Of a stretch of 64,000 nt of DNA, positions 29,108-38,664 are shown one piece after another. The stretch is from contig NZ_LZQD01000001.1 of the NCBI RefSeq assembly GCF_001858025.1, positions 311,665-375,664 on the forward strand. The letters are read 5' to 3'. Positions within the stretch are counted from its first letter, which is position 1, and each line of letters begins with the position of its first letter. The translations under genes were made by a program, and so were the position numbers. The notes under the pieces are model-generated. The model saw only the letters and a program-made list of their open reading frames with translations, ran no database searches and was not told the DNA's origin. This DNA comes from Trichormus sp. NMC-1. Lineage in GTDB: Bacteria > Cyanobacteriota > Cyanobacteriia > Cyanobacteriales > Nostocaceae.

Positions 29108-29947
29108 ATGTCAATACCACTGCTAAAATATTCACCCTCCTCGCAAAACCAGCGGGTAGATGGCTACGAAGTTGCCAACGAAGATACTCCAACTATTTAC
29201 TGCTTGAATACTGCCACCTCAGATGCAGATATTGACAGCATCATCTGGGCAGCATATCGGCAGATTTTCAGCGAACACCTAATTTTAAAGAGCAATCGCC
29301 AAAGCTTTTTAGAATCGCAAATGCGAAACCGGGCAATTAACGTTCGGGATTTTATTCGGGGTTTAGGTAAGTCAGAAGTATTCCGTACTCAAGTAGCAGA
29401 CCTCAACTCTAACTATCGCTTAGTAGATATCATCTTAAAGCGGTTTTTAGGCAGGGCTGCCTACAACAAAGACGAAGAAATTGCTTGGTCAATTGTGATT
29501 GGGACAAAAGGCTTACATGGCTTCATCGATGCTTTGTTAGACTCTGACGAGTACCTGGAAAACTTTGGTGATGACATTGTACCGTTCCAACGTCGCCGCT
29601 TTGGAGAACGCCCCTTTAACTTAGTCAATCCCCGCTACGATGGCTACTGGCGCGATCAACAAAATATTCGCTACATGGGTGGTCGTTCCTTCTACAGCGC
29701 TCGCACTTCCGGATCTCTCACCACAGAAGATATTCGGCGGGCAATTCCTGCTAACTTCATGGCAATGGCAGGAAACATTATCCTGACTGAACGTAACTAT
29801 CAGCGCACAATTGCCTCGGTTACTTCCCAAATCAAAACCCTGGAAATTCCCGAAACCACCCGCGAAATAGGTACAGAGCAACCAACTATCAAACCTGTAG
29901 CAGTTGCCTTACCCTATCGTTACATACCAGGAACCCAGAGGAATTAG
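29108..29947 (+). CDS. cpcG1: Phycobilisome rod-core linker CpcG1
   Basis: The 279-residue protein starts [17 protein letters not shown], typical of CpcG, and has the linker domain (about 30-180; [31 protein letters not shown]) and a 90-residue C-terminal tail that anchors the rod to the allophycocyanin core. It is the first of three tandem cpcG paralogues. Length equals that of CpcG1 in Anabaena sp. PCC 7120 as I recall it. Confidence 0.95.
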   Translation: MSIPLLKYSPSSQNQRVDGYEVANEDTPTIYCLNTATSDADIDSIIWAAYRQIFSEHLILKSNRQSFLESQMRNRAINVRDFIRGLGKSEVFRTQVADLNSNYRLVDIILKRFLGRAAYNKDEEIAWSIVIGTKGLHGFIDALLDSDEYLENFGDDIVPFQRRRFGERPFNLVNPRYDGYWRDQQNIRYMGGRSFYSARTSGSLTTEDIRRAIPANFMAMAGNIILTERNYQRTIASVTSQIKTLEIPETTREIGTEQPTIKPVAVALPYRYIPGTQRN

Positions 29948-30011
29948 GTTATTCGTCGTTAGTCATTACTAAAAGTAACTGACAACTTACCAATCACAAC
30001 ACCCCTGAAAT

Positions 30012-30755
30012 ATGGCAATACCTTTACTAGAATATAAACCCAGTTCACAAAACCAGCGTGTTGCTGGTTACGAAGTTCCCAACGATGACACCCCCAGAAT
30101 TTACCGCATAGAAGACTATGCTACCGGTGGCGAAGTTGAAGAATTAATTTGGGCGGCTTATCGGCAATTGTTCAGCGAACACGTCATCCTGAAATTCTAC
30201 CGTCAAATTAATTTAGAATCTCAGGTGAAGAATAAAGCCATCACCGTGCGGGACTTAATCCGGGGTTTGGCTAAGTCTGAGGCTTTCCAAAGTTTGGTAA
30301 TTCAGACCAACTCCAACTATCGCTTGGTTGAACTTGGCCTCAAGCGGTTGTTAGGACGCGCGCCTTACAATAAAGATGAAGAAATTGCTTGGTCAATCAA
30401 AATTGCTACCGTTGGTTGGGGTGGTTTTGTTGATGCTTTGCTAGATTCTGAAGAGTATCTCAGCAGCTTTGGTGAAAATATTGTTCCCTACCAACGGCGA
30501 CGCTATAAAGATAGACCTTTTAATTTGGTCACACCCCGCTATGCTAACTACTGGCGCGACAAGCTAGAAGATGCCCGCTACAAGCCAGGAAGTATCCAAG
30601 ACTTCTTCAAAATGGCTAATTCTATCAGCATTAGAACTGTCACCAACACACCAGTTAGTACTGCGAACATTACAATTCCTGATACCAGCAGGGAAACTAA
30701 GCCCCAAGGTATTCCGGTTTCCGTCAGTCCCAGCGCTAATTTTCCAGTGCGTTAA
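30012..30755 (+). CDS. cpcG2: Phycobilisome rod-core linker CpcG2
   Basis: The 247-residue paralogue ([17 protein letters not shown]) has the same linker domain ([31 protein letters not shown]) and a shorter, different C-terminal tail than its neighbour upstream. It lies 64 bp after cpcG1. C-terminal differences among CpcG proteins are thought to specify attachment sites on the core. Confidence 0.94.
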   Translation: MAIPLLEYKPSSQNQRVAGYEVPNDDTPRIYRIEDYATGGEVEELIWAAYRQLFSEHVILKFYRQINLESQVKNKAITVRDLIRGLAKSEAFQSLVIQTNSNYRLVELGLKRLLGRAPYNKDEEIAWSIKIATVGWGGFVDALLDSEEYLSSFGENIVPYQRRRYKDRPFNLVTPRYANYWRDKLEDARYKPGSIQDFFKMANSISIRTVTNTPVSTANITIPDTSRETKPQGIPVSVSPSANFPVR

Positions 30756-30882
30756 ATCTGGGAAAGAAATAGGTGTGTAACCTAATGCGGGAAAATAGAT
30801 AAAGCGTGAATGAGGAATCTGAGCAATCAAGCCTCTTTCAGTTTTCAAAGTTTAATTTCTTAATTAAGAGGAATAACGCAGC

Positions 30883-31644
30883 ATGGCACTGCCATTACTT
30901 CAATACAAACCAACCACTCAAAATCACCGCGTTAGCAGTTTTGGTGTTGCTGACCAAAATGAAGATACTCCATATATCTACCGTGTAGAAGATGTGAGTT
31001 CTTACACGGACATCCAAAGCATCATTTGGGCGGGTTATCGCCAAATTTTCAGCGAACATGAAATTCTCAAGTTTAACCGTCAAAAAACTCTAGAATCTCA
31101 GCTGAAAAATGGCTCTCTCTCCGTGCGGGACTTCATCCGGGGTTTAGCTAAATCTGAGGCTTTCTATCGTTTAGTTGTCTCCGTTAATAACAACTATCGT
31201 CTAGTAGATATCACCCTCAAGCGCCTTTTGGGTCGTTCTGCTTACAACAAAGCTGAAGAAATTGCTTGGTCAATTGTCATTGGTACAAAAGGTTTTAGCG
31301 GCTTTGTTGATGCTTTATTAGACAGCGAAGAGTACACCAACAGCTTTGGCGACAACACTATCCCTTACCAACGCAAGCGTGGAGAAGGTCGTCCCTACAA
31401 CTTAGTGACACCTCGCTACGGTGAAGACTTCCAAGAAACAGCAGGTACAGTCACAACCGACTGGCGCTTTACTTTGGAAAAATACTACACCCGCAAGGCT
31501 AAGGAAAAACGACTGGCAGAAGGCGATCCTGGCAAATATGCGGATATGGCTGCGTCACTTTCTAACAAGGGTAATTACGCACAAAAGCTATCTGCATTTG
31601 ACATTGATTACCTGAATGCAGTTCCTTATCGTGGTAGACGCTAA
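30883..31644 (+). CDS. cpcG: Third phycobilisome rod-core linker (CpcG4-like)
   Basis: The 253-residue paralogue ([17 protein letters not shown]) shares the linker domain ([31 protein letters not shown]) and ends in a basic tail ([11 protein letters not shown]). By length it fits CpcG4 rather than CpcG3 of Anabaena sp. PCC 7120 (from memory), so one of four paralogues seems absent here. It is the last gene of the operon, followed by a long-loop hairpin with a T tail. Confidence 0.93.
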   Translation: MALPLLQYKPTTQNHRVSSFGVADQNEDTPYIYRVEDVSSYTDIQSIIWAGYRQIFSEHEILKFNRQKTLESQLKNGSLSVRDFIRGLAKSEAFYRLVVSVNNNYRLVDITLKRLLGRSAYNKAEEIAWSIVIGTKGFSGFVDALLDSEEYTNSFGDNTIPYQRKRGEGRPYNLVTPRYGEDFQETAGTVTTDWRFTLEKYYTRKAKEKRLAEGDPGKYADMAASLSNKGNYAQKLSAFDIDYLNAVPYRGRR

Positions 31645-31670
31645 GAATTGGTAGTTTGCTAAAATTCTAT

Positions 31671-31765
31671 ACTGGGTCTGGTTTTTGCGTTGATGTAATG
31701 ATGGGTTTGCAGGTTTTCTGTTACTTAGAAGTTATGTTAAGTGAAAGCTAGACCCAGTGGTTTTT
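31671..31765 (+). terminator. Putative cpc operon terminator
   Basis: ACTGGGTCT (31671-31679) pairs perfectly with AGACCCAGT (31750-31758), which is followed by GGTTTTTTG. The loop is long (70 nt), so efficiency is uncertain, but position and T tail fit the end of the cpc transcript. Confidence 0.5.
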
Positions 31766-31888
31766 TGTAGGGTATCAATTTCTGCCTGAATATTCAAACG
31801 GGCTGATGGTTCAGCCACTTCTAACATGTTTTAGTAGGTGAGGCCACTAGCATAAAATTCAACCCCTCAAAACTTTTCAAATAGCCTC

Positions 31889-33679
31889 TTAGATTTGGAA
31901 GATATGCATTAATATCCGCCTTCCTAATTGATTAAGTATTTCCTGTACTAAACGCTGGGCTTCTGGTTGCAAAACCAGTTGAGATAATTCATTGATAGAG
32001 ATAAAGTCTAAAGGGTTAATGAGTAACAATTTACCTATAAATTGCTGAATATTCTGCCAACTGTTATTTAGTCTCGTCGTGTTAGGGAAAGGAGTAATTA
32101 TTGCTCTCGTCCACATCATGACCTCCTCGAAAGTTTCTTTTGAGAGATTTTCTACCTTGGTAACAACTTCATTAACTAGAACATGACGTAATGGATCTCC
32201 TTGAGGAGAGTATAAAAACTCTAACATTCGCTCTGATGTCAGGTAGAGGTTAAAATCATCACTTTGAGAAATATTATTTAATAAATCTGACGCTAGATCC
32301 CATTGAATAGTCTTGTTGTTCAAACAGAAATTGTTGAGAGCATCCCATAACACAGGCGATCGATTGGTTAATACCCATTGTGCAATATAGGGATACCCGA
32401 CTTTGTAAGCCTGAAAATCGGGATTAAATTTGAGAGCTATTCCTTCTATGGTGGCAAAGCATCTAAAAACCAACACGTAGAATTTAGGAATTTGCCAGGA
32501 ATATTCGTAAATTAAACTTAATAGCTTCTCAAACATTTGCTTGAAGCCCAATTCAGCGATACTAGTTTCCCGAATATTGCCAAACATCTCAGTCAGTTTG
32601 GGAATTAAGGGAACTAAGTCAGTTCCTGGGGGTAGAAATTCCAATAAAACAAGGTCTTCAGCAAGGGCTGGAAAATCACCAGTCACCAAATGTAAAAAGA
32701 AGATAATCAACAAGTCACGCGTCTCTGGTTCAACTTCGCTCATCATGCCAAAGTCCAGGTACGCTAATTTCCCATCTGGGGTTACTAGTACATTACCAGG
32801 GTGAGGATCGGCATGAAAAAACCCGCCTTTGAGGAGTTGTTGTAAAGCAAATTTAAATTCTAAAGAAATTAAATCAGCAGGGTCTAATCCTTGGCCGCGA
32901 ATCACTTCAGTTGAGGTGATTTTTGCGCCATTGACCCACTCCATTGTCAGGACTCGACTCGTGGTGTACGTTGAGTAGATGCGTGGCACATAAATTTGCG
33001 GCAAATCACCGTAGAGTTGGGCAAATTTCTGGGCATTTAAACCTTCTTGGACATAGTCCATCTCTTTAAAGATACTATTAGCAAGTTCATCGGTCAAAGC
33101 TCTAATATTGGTGTGGATAAATGAAATATTTTTTTGTACCCAAGTTGATAATTGCTGTAGTAAGTAAATATCTAGAACAAGGATATCGATAATTCCAGGT
33201 CGTTGCACCTTGACAGCGACGATTTCACCTGTTTTGAGTTTTCCCTTGTAAACTTGTCCTAAAGAAGCAGCAGCTACAGGTTCGGGATTCAGTTCGGCAT
33301 AGATTTGGTCATAGGGACATCCGAGTTCTTCTTCTATTACCTTATAAGCTTGGTCATTAGAGAAGGGGGGCAATCGGTCTTGCAGACTTGCGAGTTCGTC
33401 CACATAAATAGGTGGTATGAGATCGGGACGACAAGAAAGTACTTGTCCCAATTTGATGAATGTAGGACCTAACTGAATCAGCTTCTGCACTAAGATTTTG
33501 GCTCTTAGCTGCTGATTTCGTAGCAAGCGCCCAGTTAGCCAGTCCCATACCAGGAGAATACCGAACCAGAAAAACGAATTTAAAATAGTCAAGCGACGTG
33601 ACCAAAGTTTCCCAGGCGGCTGGCTATGGTTGGCAATAGCGGCAAGATTATCTGGTAATGGTACTGTACTATGTTTCAT
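31889..33679 (-). CDS. ABC1/UbiB (AarF) family atypical kinase
   Basis: The 596-residue protein carries the UbiB signature set: KLGQ motif (FIKLGQVLSCRPDLIP), Ala-rich loop AAASLGQV, VAVKVQRPG, HADPHPGN catalytic loop and YLDFGMM metal-binding motif. Members bind ATP and support isoprenoid-quinone or lipid homeostasis, often at membranes. The gene is convergent with the cpc operon and transcribed in the same direction as the minus arm of the biosynthetic cluster 280 bp away, but membership is uncertain because cyanobacteria encode several such proteins. Confidence 0.93.
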   Translation of the reverse strand: MKHSTVPLPDNLAAIANHSQPPGKLWSRRLTILNSFFWFGILLVWDWLTGRLLRNQQLRAKILVQKLIQLGPTFIKLGQVLSCRPDLIPPIYVDELASLQDRLPPFSNDQAYKVIEEELGCPYDQIYAELNPEPVAAASLGQVYKGKLKTGEIVAVKVQRPGIIDILVLDIYLLQQLSTWVQKNISFIHTNIRALTDELANSIFKEMDYVQEGLNAQKFAQLYGDLPQIYVPRIYSTYTTSRVLTMEWVNGAKITSTEVIRGQGLDPADLISLEFKFALQQLLKGGFFHADPHPGNVLVTPDGKLAYLDFGMMSEVEPETRDLLIIFFLHLVTGDFPALAEDLVLLEFLPPGTDLVPLIPKLTEMFGNIRETSIAELGFKQMFEKLLSLIYEYSWQIPKFYVLVFRCFATIEGIALKFNPDFQAYKVGYPYIAQWVLTNRSPVLWDALNNFCLNNKTIQWDLASDLLNNISQSDDFNLYLTSERMLEFLYSPQGDPLRHVLVNEVVTKVENLSKETFEEVMMWTRAIITPFPNTTRLNNSWQNIQQFIGKLLLINPLDFISINELSQLVLQPEAQRLVQEILNQLGRRILMHIFQI

Positions 33680-33779
33680 TTTTAAGTATAAAATTCATAA
33701 GAGTAGTATAAGGTAACAAACAAAGAAGTCCACCACCAAAATATACTAATTTGGTAGTGGAAGAAATGCGACTCTGGTA

Positions 33780-33957
33780 GCGAAGACTGCAAGAATTCCA
33801 AAAATATGGGAGGAATTAGAGCAAATTTTTTTGTCCAATCCCTCATTCCTAGTCTCGTTTACTTGATGATAGTTATATCTTCATCAATCTTGACGCTGCT
33901 GGTATTTTTATTACCATTTAAGTCGCTGATTTTTTGAGCGGGATCGACATCTCTTCT
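33780..33957 (-). other. Conserved tail and 3' flank after an in-frame TAG of the LamG-lipase gene
   Basis: After the TAG at 33958-33960 the same frame stays open for 32 codons to TAA at 33859-33861. The encoded tail (RRDVDPAQ...NTSSVKIDEDITIIK) matches the C-terminus of the paralogous lipase (KKDVNTSSVNSDEDITIIK). Similarity continues into the flank: the GGGAGGAATTAGAGCAAATT segment also occurs near 38610. The tail is therefore a real former or read-through coding segment. Confidence 0.85.
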
Positions 33958-36900
33958 CTATTCCTCTCGTAGCAGTTCGAGCAGAAAAGGACGTGCAATA
34001 TCCTTAAGGGGACGAGCCAACTGATCCCAAAATTGTTTCTGCTCCGTCAATAATTGAAGATAAGTTTCGGGGCTGTGCGGCATGGGAACGGTAAAAGGGA
34101 TAGTTAAAAGTCCGGGAATCGAGATAGACGCGCTTTGACCACCGGGTCCGGCAACTGCAATGGGTTCGCCTCCGTTAGCATACTTGCCCAGGAAAAGATT
34201 CCCTATTTGTAGTCCTTCAGGAGCGATCGCAGAGATAGGGAAGGGAGGATCGTAAGGATATGTGGGAACTATATCCAAAGCATTTTCGATACGATAACAA
34301 AGTTCTGCTCCTATTTGCTGGTTGTAGAAATCTATAAATGCTTGATTGCCAATTTTAGGTGATGCGATCGCATAAACTTTGATCAGGAATCCCCCAGCGT
34401 CAGCAGAACCGAACCAACGTCGTAGCGATAAACCAACGACTTGGCACAAGGCTGCACCCAAGCTGAAACCAGTTACCCATACCTCTATGGGTTCAGTTAA
34501 CGGTGATAGCTTAGATAAAAGCTGTTCCTCAAGAAATTGTAAAATTTGCTCCAGTTCTTCATCGTTATCAATTTCACCGTCGGCAAGGACTTTCGCAACT
34601 AAATCTTGAGCTTGTTGCTCAAACTCTGTTCCCAGTCGGATTGATCCCACATCAGCTAAAGCCGTAATACAGGCAAATTTTCGTAGGGGAGGTAACTGAT
34701 GGATCTGCCGGAAATCTGAGGGTTTTAGCTCACCCCGCAGAGTCTTAAAGAAGTATTGAATTTCATCAGCCACCGCCTCACAGGCCAGATGAATCCCTTG
34801 CACGACTTTTGCCCCTGGGACAGTCACAGCGCCGTAATTAATCAGTTTCCAATCGAAATCAGAAATTATATTATCTAGGCTGACAACGCTATCTTTAGTA
34901 CCAAAGGATGTGCCTCTTAAGGAAATTGCGTACTGATGAGCAACTGCCGATTGCGTATTTTTGAGAATTAATCCCCGAATATTTGTGGCATCATTACGGA
35001 TGGTGTGAACTAACTCCCATCCCTGATTCTTATAGGTAGCCTTATAAAATTTCTTTAGCTCTTCATCGTCTACACTGTCATCATCATACTCGAAAAAATC
35101 AAATGCATATTTAGAAAGAGTTGTCATCAGGATAGCTTCATCAAAACTAAAGCCTTTACGCAACTTCAAGACTGGTTGACTGAGTTGTTGATTTTCTGGC
35201 GTAACTAAGGATTCCGGCGGTTGTACTAGTTCAGCTGGTTGTTGATTTTCTGGCGTAACTAAGGATTCCGGCGGTTGTACTGGTTCAGCTGGTTGTTGAT
35301 TTTCCGGGATAACTGAGGATTCAGTCGGTTGTACTGGCTCAGTTGGTTGCTGATTTTCCGGAATAGATGTCGGTTGGCAATAAATTCCTAAGCGCACTAA
35401 CAAATCCTGGGGGCCGCCATGAGAACCAAAGAAGCCAATAATTTCTTGCCCTTCAGGAGCTTCTAAAACGAAAGGTTCGACTTCTGTTCTTCCGCTTTCT
35501 CCGCCAAAAATTGGAGATTTAATGCCTTGTTTGGTTTCAAATTGGATGGTGATAATTTCTTCTTTGGGATATCCTGGTGCTTGCCGTCCCCAAGTTCCAC
35601 TTATTTTAGTAAGATAATCTCCTGGTTGTATAGAGACTTCTTTTCTATTGCCGCCACCACTTCCAACTATTGCTGTAAGATAAGTTTGTGCAGGAGTAGA
35701 GGCGATATTTTCGTATTCTACTTGCAGTCTAGTAATTGCCCAAGCCACATTCATAGAAACGCTTTTTAAGCGTAATTTTGGGGCTGTATCTTCAGGTAAC
35801 AATTCAAAATCTGTCCCTGATATTGAGCCACCTTTAGTACCGATTTTAAGAAACTTAGATACTGGCGGCTGAGTTGCTACTTCAACATTTCCTTTAACCC
35901 TTAATGAGTAAGTGCGATTGCTTGAATTTGAAAATGCTGTAGAGTTAGCACCTGATCCTGTAAATAAAAATTTTCCACTTAAGTTACCGATAGCCCACGC
36001 CTGGCTATTTTCTTTAAAGAAACTGACACATCCTGCTTGTGGATGGTATATTCCCACAAAGTCACCTTTGTTGACTTTAATAGATCCAGAAAGTGAAAAT
36101 TGGTTTAGTCCAACAACAGGAGTTTTAATTTCACTTTTACCGACAACTGACCAGATATCTACCTCTTTTCTATATATAATAAGTTGTACAGGTAAGGTGT
36201 TTTCTGCCCAAATTTCCCACTCAGTTAATTCACCATTGCCATTTACAGGATTGTTTGTATCTACCAAGTAAAAATTGGAGGCTGAATCTGCAATTCCATA
36301 TTTAGTTGGAGTATTACCACCTGTAATTACATTACTCTCATTTTCACTAGATGTTACATCTTTAATTGGCAGTTCTTCTTGCTGCCAAACAGCACCATTA
36401 ATAGTGCCATTATTACCGTTACCTGTCTTGTCAGTAACGACATTACCCGAACCTTCATTTAAGGGCAAATAAGCAACTAAACCCTCCTCCTTTCCTGTCA
36501 GACGCTGATTCATCTTTGCCTGAATTTCTGTCCCTGTAAGGGCTTTATTCCACACACCAACTTCTGCAATTTGACCAGGATAAAAATATTGCGGATTTGC
36601 TTCGGTGAAACCAGCACCGATTCGCAGAGGGCATCGAGTATTTAGTGTGTAAACTACATTTTTGCTGCCAACTTCTGTTCCATTGACATAAAGTTTCAGT
36701 TGTTTGCCATCAAAGGTACTTGTTATGTGAGTCCAAGTATTAAGAATTACGTCTGAACCAGCAACAATTTCCCAAGCCTGTGTATTATTACCAACCCAAG
36801 CTTGCCACTTATTATTATCTCCTGCGTAGATAATATAACCTTTTGATAAAGGACTGGCATCACGGCAGGTAATCACAGAACGAAAGCTTCCTTGCCCTCC

Positions 36901-38397
36901 AGAAACTTTTACCCAAGCGGAAACAGTCAATACATTAGCATTAAGGGATTGACTGTAAGGAACTTCTACATAATCATCCTTACCATCAAACATTAAAACT
37001 GGTTGCATAGTTTTCAATATTTCCTCATTGTTTGTAATTGCTTGAATTGGTAGTTCTTCTTGTTGCCAAATAGCACCATTAATTTTGCCGTGATTAGCGT
37101 TGCTGGTTTTGTCATTAGCATCTCCAGCCAAAGGATAATAACCGACTAATCCTGGCTCATTTCCCCTCAGACGGGAGTTCATATTTTGCTGAATTTCTTC
37201 TGGAGTGCGAGCAATATTCCAAATCCTAAATTCTGTCAAATAGCCTTTCCAATAGTAAGAATTATTAGAAAAACAACCGATTATAAATTTATCAATTCCT
37301 GCTAGAGATTTTTTTTGTCCCTCACCTTGATGCCAGATTTCCGCATTGCGATAAATTAACATTTTTCCGGTGGCAACATCTTTGATAAAAGCCCAATGTG
37401 TCCACACATTATATTTTTCTATTTTAACCTCTTTGTTAATACGATCATAGCTACCATTCGCATCACCAGCATCCCAAAATATCTGTCCAACCCAAGGTAG
37501 ATGAACATTAGCTAGACGATTTCCTTGAGCATTACTAGCATTAAAAATATTGGTTGTTTGTCCGAGATTATTTTCTCCTTTTGCCCAAAATTCGATGGTT
37601 ATTGCCTTATCAATTGTGGGAAAACCTTTAGGAAGGGTAATATTATCATCTATGCCATCAAAGAATAAGACAGAATCGTTTGTATCTACTTCACCAGATA
37701 TTGCTGCTTGAATTGGTAGTTCTTCTTGTTGCCAAATAGCACCATTAATTTTGCTGTGATTAGCGTTGCTGGTTTTGTCATTAGCATCTCCAGCCAAAGG
37801 ATAATAACCGACTAATCCTGGCTCATTTCCCCTCAGACGGGAGTTCATATTTTGCTGAATTTCTTCTGGAGTGCGAGCAATATTCCACAAACGAAGATCA
37901 GCAATTTGACCTGCGAAAAAACGTCGACCTCCTCCTCCTTTACTGATAGAAGTACCTGCTGCTACATATAGAGGAGAACTATTTTTTGTAGATTGAATTG
38001 TTGTATCTTGGGTTTGGCTTTGTTCAATACCATCAACATACAAGGACAGTTGGGAGTCTTTTTTAACAAAAGCTACATGATGAAATTTTTCGTCATTAAC
38101 CAATATTTTCGAGGAAACAGAAGGATTTTTTCCATCATAGCGAGAGCTATAAATTGTTCCCTTGGTAGAACTATAACGAATAGCATAGGGAAAAGCACTT
38201 CCTTGCCATTTTTCAATAATATTAACATCAAAAATCGTACTAGATCCCGGTTCAATTGTGCCAACTTTTAACCAGAGTTCGAGGCAGAAATTTTGATTTT
38301 GATCAAAGTTAATAGTTTTTTGGTTGGGAATAACTAGGTAATCATCCTGTCCATCAAATGCTAAAACAGATTGGTTGGAAATCAGATTATTTGACAT
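33958..38397 (-). CDS. Giant LamG x3 - beta domain - jacalin-like - class 3 lipase protein
   Basis: The 1479-residue protein has three LamG/concanavalin-like domains (about 1-235, 240-455, 460-680), an unassigned beta-rich region (690-850), a jacalin-like lectin domain (about 855-1030; SGTDFELLP, ISGTWGRQAPGY, EIIGFFGSHGG), a Pro/Gln-rich 18-residue repeat linker (about 1035-1095) and a class 3 lipase domain. The nucleophile elbow is GFSLGA, a variant of GHSLGG; Asp (NALDIVPTY) and His (MPHSPETY) are present. No signal peptide is seen. Its lipase half is a paralogue of the next gene upstream. It may act on glycosylated lipid or the cluster product; this is inference. Confidence 0.9.
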   Translation of the reverse strand: MSNNLISNQSVLAFDGQDDYLVIPNQKTINFDQNQNFCLELWLKVGTIEPGSSTIFDVNIIEKWQGSAFPYAIRYSSTKGTIYSSRYDGKNPSVSSKILVNDEKFHHVAFVKKDSQLSLYVDGIEQSQTQDTTIQSTKNSSPLYVAAGTSISKGGGGRRFFAGQIADLRLWNIARTPEEIQQNMNSRLRGNEPGLVGYYPLAGDANDKTSNANHSKINGAIWQQEELPIQAAISGEVDTNDSVLFFDGIDDNITLPKGFPTIDKAITIEFWAKGENNLGQTTNIFNASNAQGNRLANVHLPWVGQIFWDAGDANGSYDRINKEVKIEKYNVWTHWAFIKDVATGKMLIYRNAEIWHQGEGQKKSLAGIDKFIIGCFSNNSYYWKGYLTEFRIWNIARTPEEIQQNMNSRLRGNEPGLVGYYPLAGDANDKTSNANHGKINGAIWQQEELPIQAITNNEEILKTMQPVLMFDGKDDYVEVPYSQSLNANVLTVSAWVKVSGGQGSFRSVITCRDASPLSKGYIIYAGDNNKWQAWVGNNTQAWEIVAGSDVILNTWTHITSTFDGKQLKLYVNGTEVGSKNVVYTLNTRCPLRIGAGFTEANPQYFYPGQIAEVGVWNKALTGTEIQAKMNQRLTGKEEGLVAYLPLNEGSGNVVTDKTGNGNNGTINGAVWQQEELPIKDVTSSENESNVITGGNTPTKYGIADSASNFYLVDTNNPVNGNGELTEWEIWAENTLPVQLIIYRKEVDIWSVVGKSEIKTPVVGLNQFSLSGSIKVNKGDFVGIYHPQAGCVSFFKENSQAWAIGNLSGKFLFTGSGANSTAFSNSSNRTYSLRVKGNVEVATQPPVSKFLKIGTKGGSISGTDFELLPEDTAPKLRLKSVSMNVAWAITRLQVEYENIASTPAQTYLTAIVGSGGGNRKEVSIQPGDYLTKISGTWGRQAPGYPKEEIITIQFETKQGIKSPIFGGESGRTEVEPFVLEAPEGQEIIGFFGSHGGPQDLLVRLGIYCQPTSIPENQQPTEPVQPTESSVIPENQQPAEPVQPPESLVTPENQQPAELVQPPESLVTPENQQLSQPVLKLRKGFSFDEAILMTTLSKYAFDFFEYDDDSVDDEELKKFYKATYKNQGWELVHTIRNDATNIRGLILKNTQSAVAHQYAISLRGTSFGTKDSVVSLDNIISDFDWKLINYGAVTVPGAKVVQGIHLACEAVADEIQYFFKTLRGELKPSDFRQIHQLPPLRKFACITALADVGSIRLGTEFEQQAQDLVAKVLADGEIDNDEELEQILQFLEEQLLSKLSPLTEPIEVWVTGFSLGAALCQVVGLSLRRWFGSADAGGFLIKVYAIASPKIGNQAFIDFYNQQIGAELCYRIENALDIVPTYPYDPPFPISAIAPEGLQIGNLFLGKYANGGEPIAVAGPGGQSASISIPGLLTIPFTVPMPHSPETYLQLLTEQKQFWDQLARPLKDIARPFLLELLREE
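35184..35365. repeat. 54-bp coding tandem repeat (Pro/Gln-rich linker)
   Basis: About 3.4 copies with a 54-bp period encode an 18-residue PENQQPAEPVQPPESLVT-type unit joining the jacalin-like and lipase domains. The first two copies are nearly identical, so the repeat number may vary among strains. Confidence 0.85.
37040..37221. repeat. 182-bp intragenic direct repeat, copy 1
   Basis: Matches 37706-37887 with a single substitution I can see (Gly versus Ser codon in NHGKING/NHSKING). The offset is 666 bp (222 codons), so recombination between the copies would keep the frame and delete or add one LamG domain. Confidence 0.9.
37706..37887. repeat. 182-bp intragenic direct repeat, copy 2
   Basis: Second copy of the repeat at 37040-37221; it covers the end of LamG domain 1, while the other covers the end of domain 2. 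The flanking LamG sequence is much more diverged, which points to recent conversion or duplication of just this part. Confidence 0.9.
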
Positions 38398-38664
38398 AAT
38401 GCTCGTTACCTAAATGCTTGTTGAATAAGTATAGAAATTGAATCTAAGTGTCACAGAGATTGAAAAATCAAGAGTTGGTTGATTAGTTTTGAAATTTATA
38501 CAGTTATTTATGGTGAAAAAGTAAGAGTTTTAGACATCTGTAGTCAATGATCTTGCATTTGTTTGCACAGAAAAGTCTGTAAACCTCGGAGACTGGAAGA
38601 ATTCCCAAAACATGGGAGGAATTAGAGCAAATTTTTTGTTCTAATCCCTCATCCCCAATGCCTT

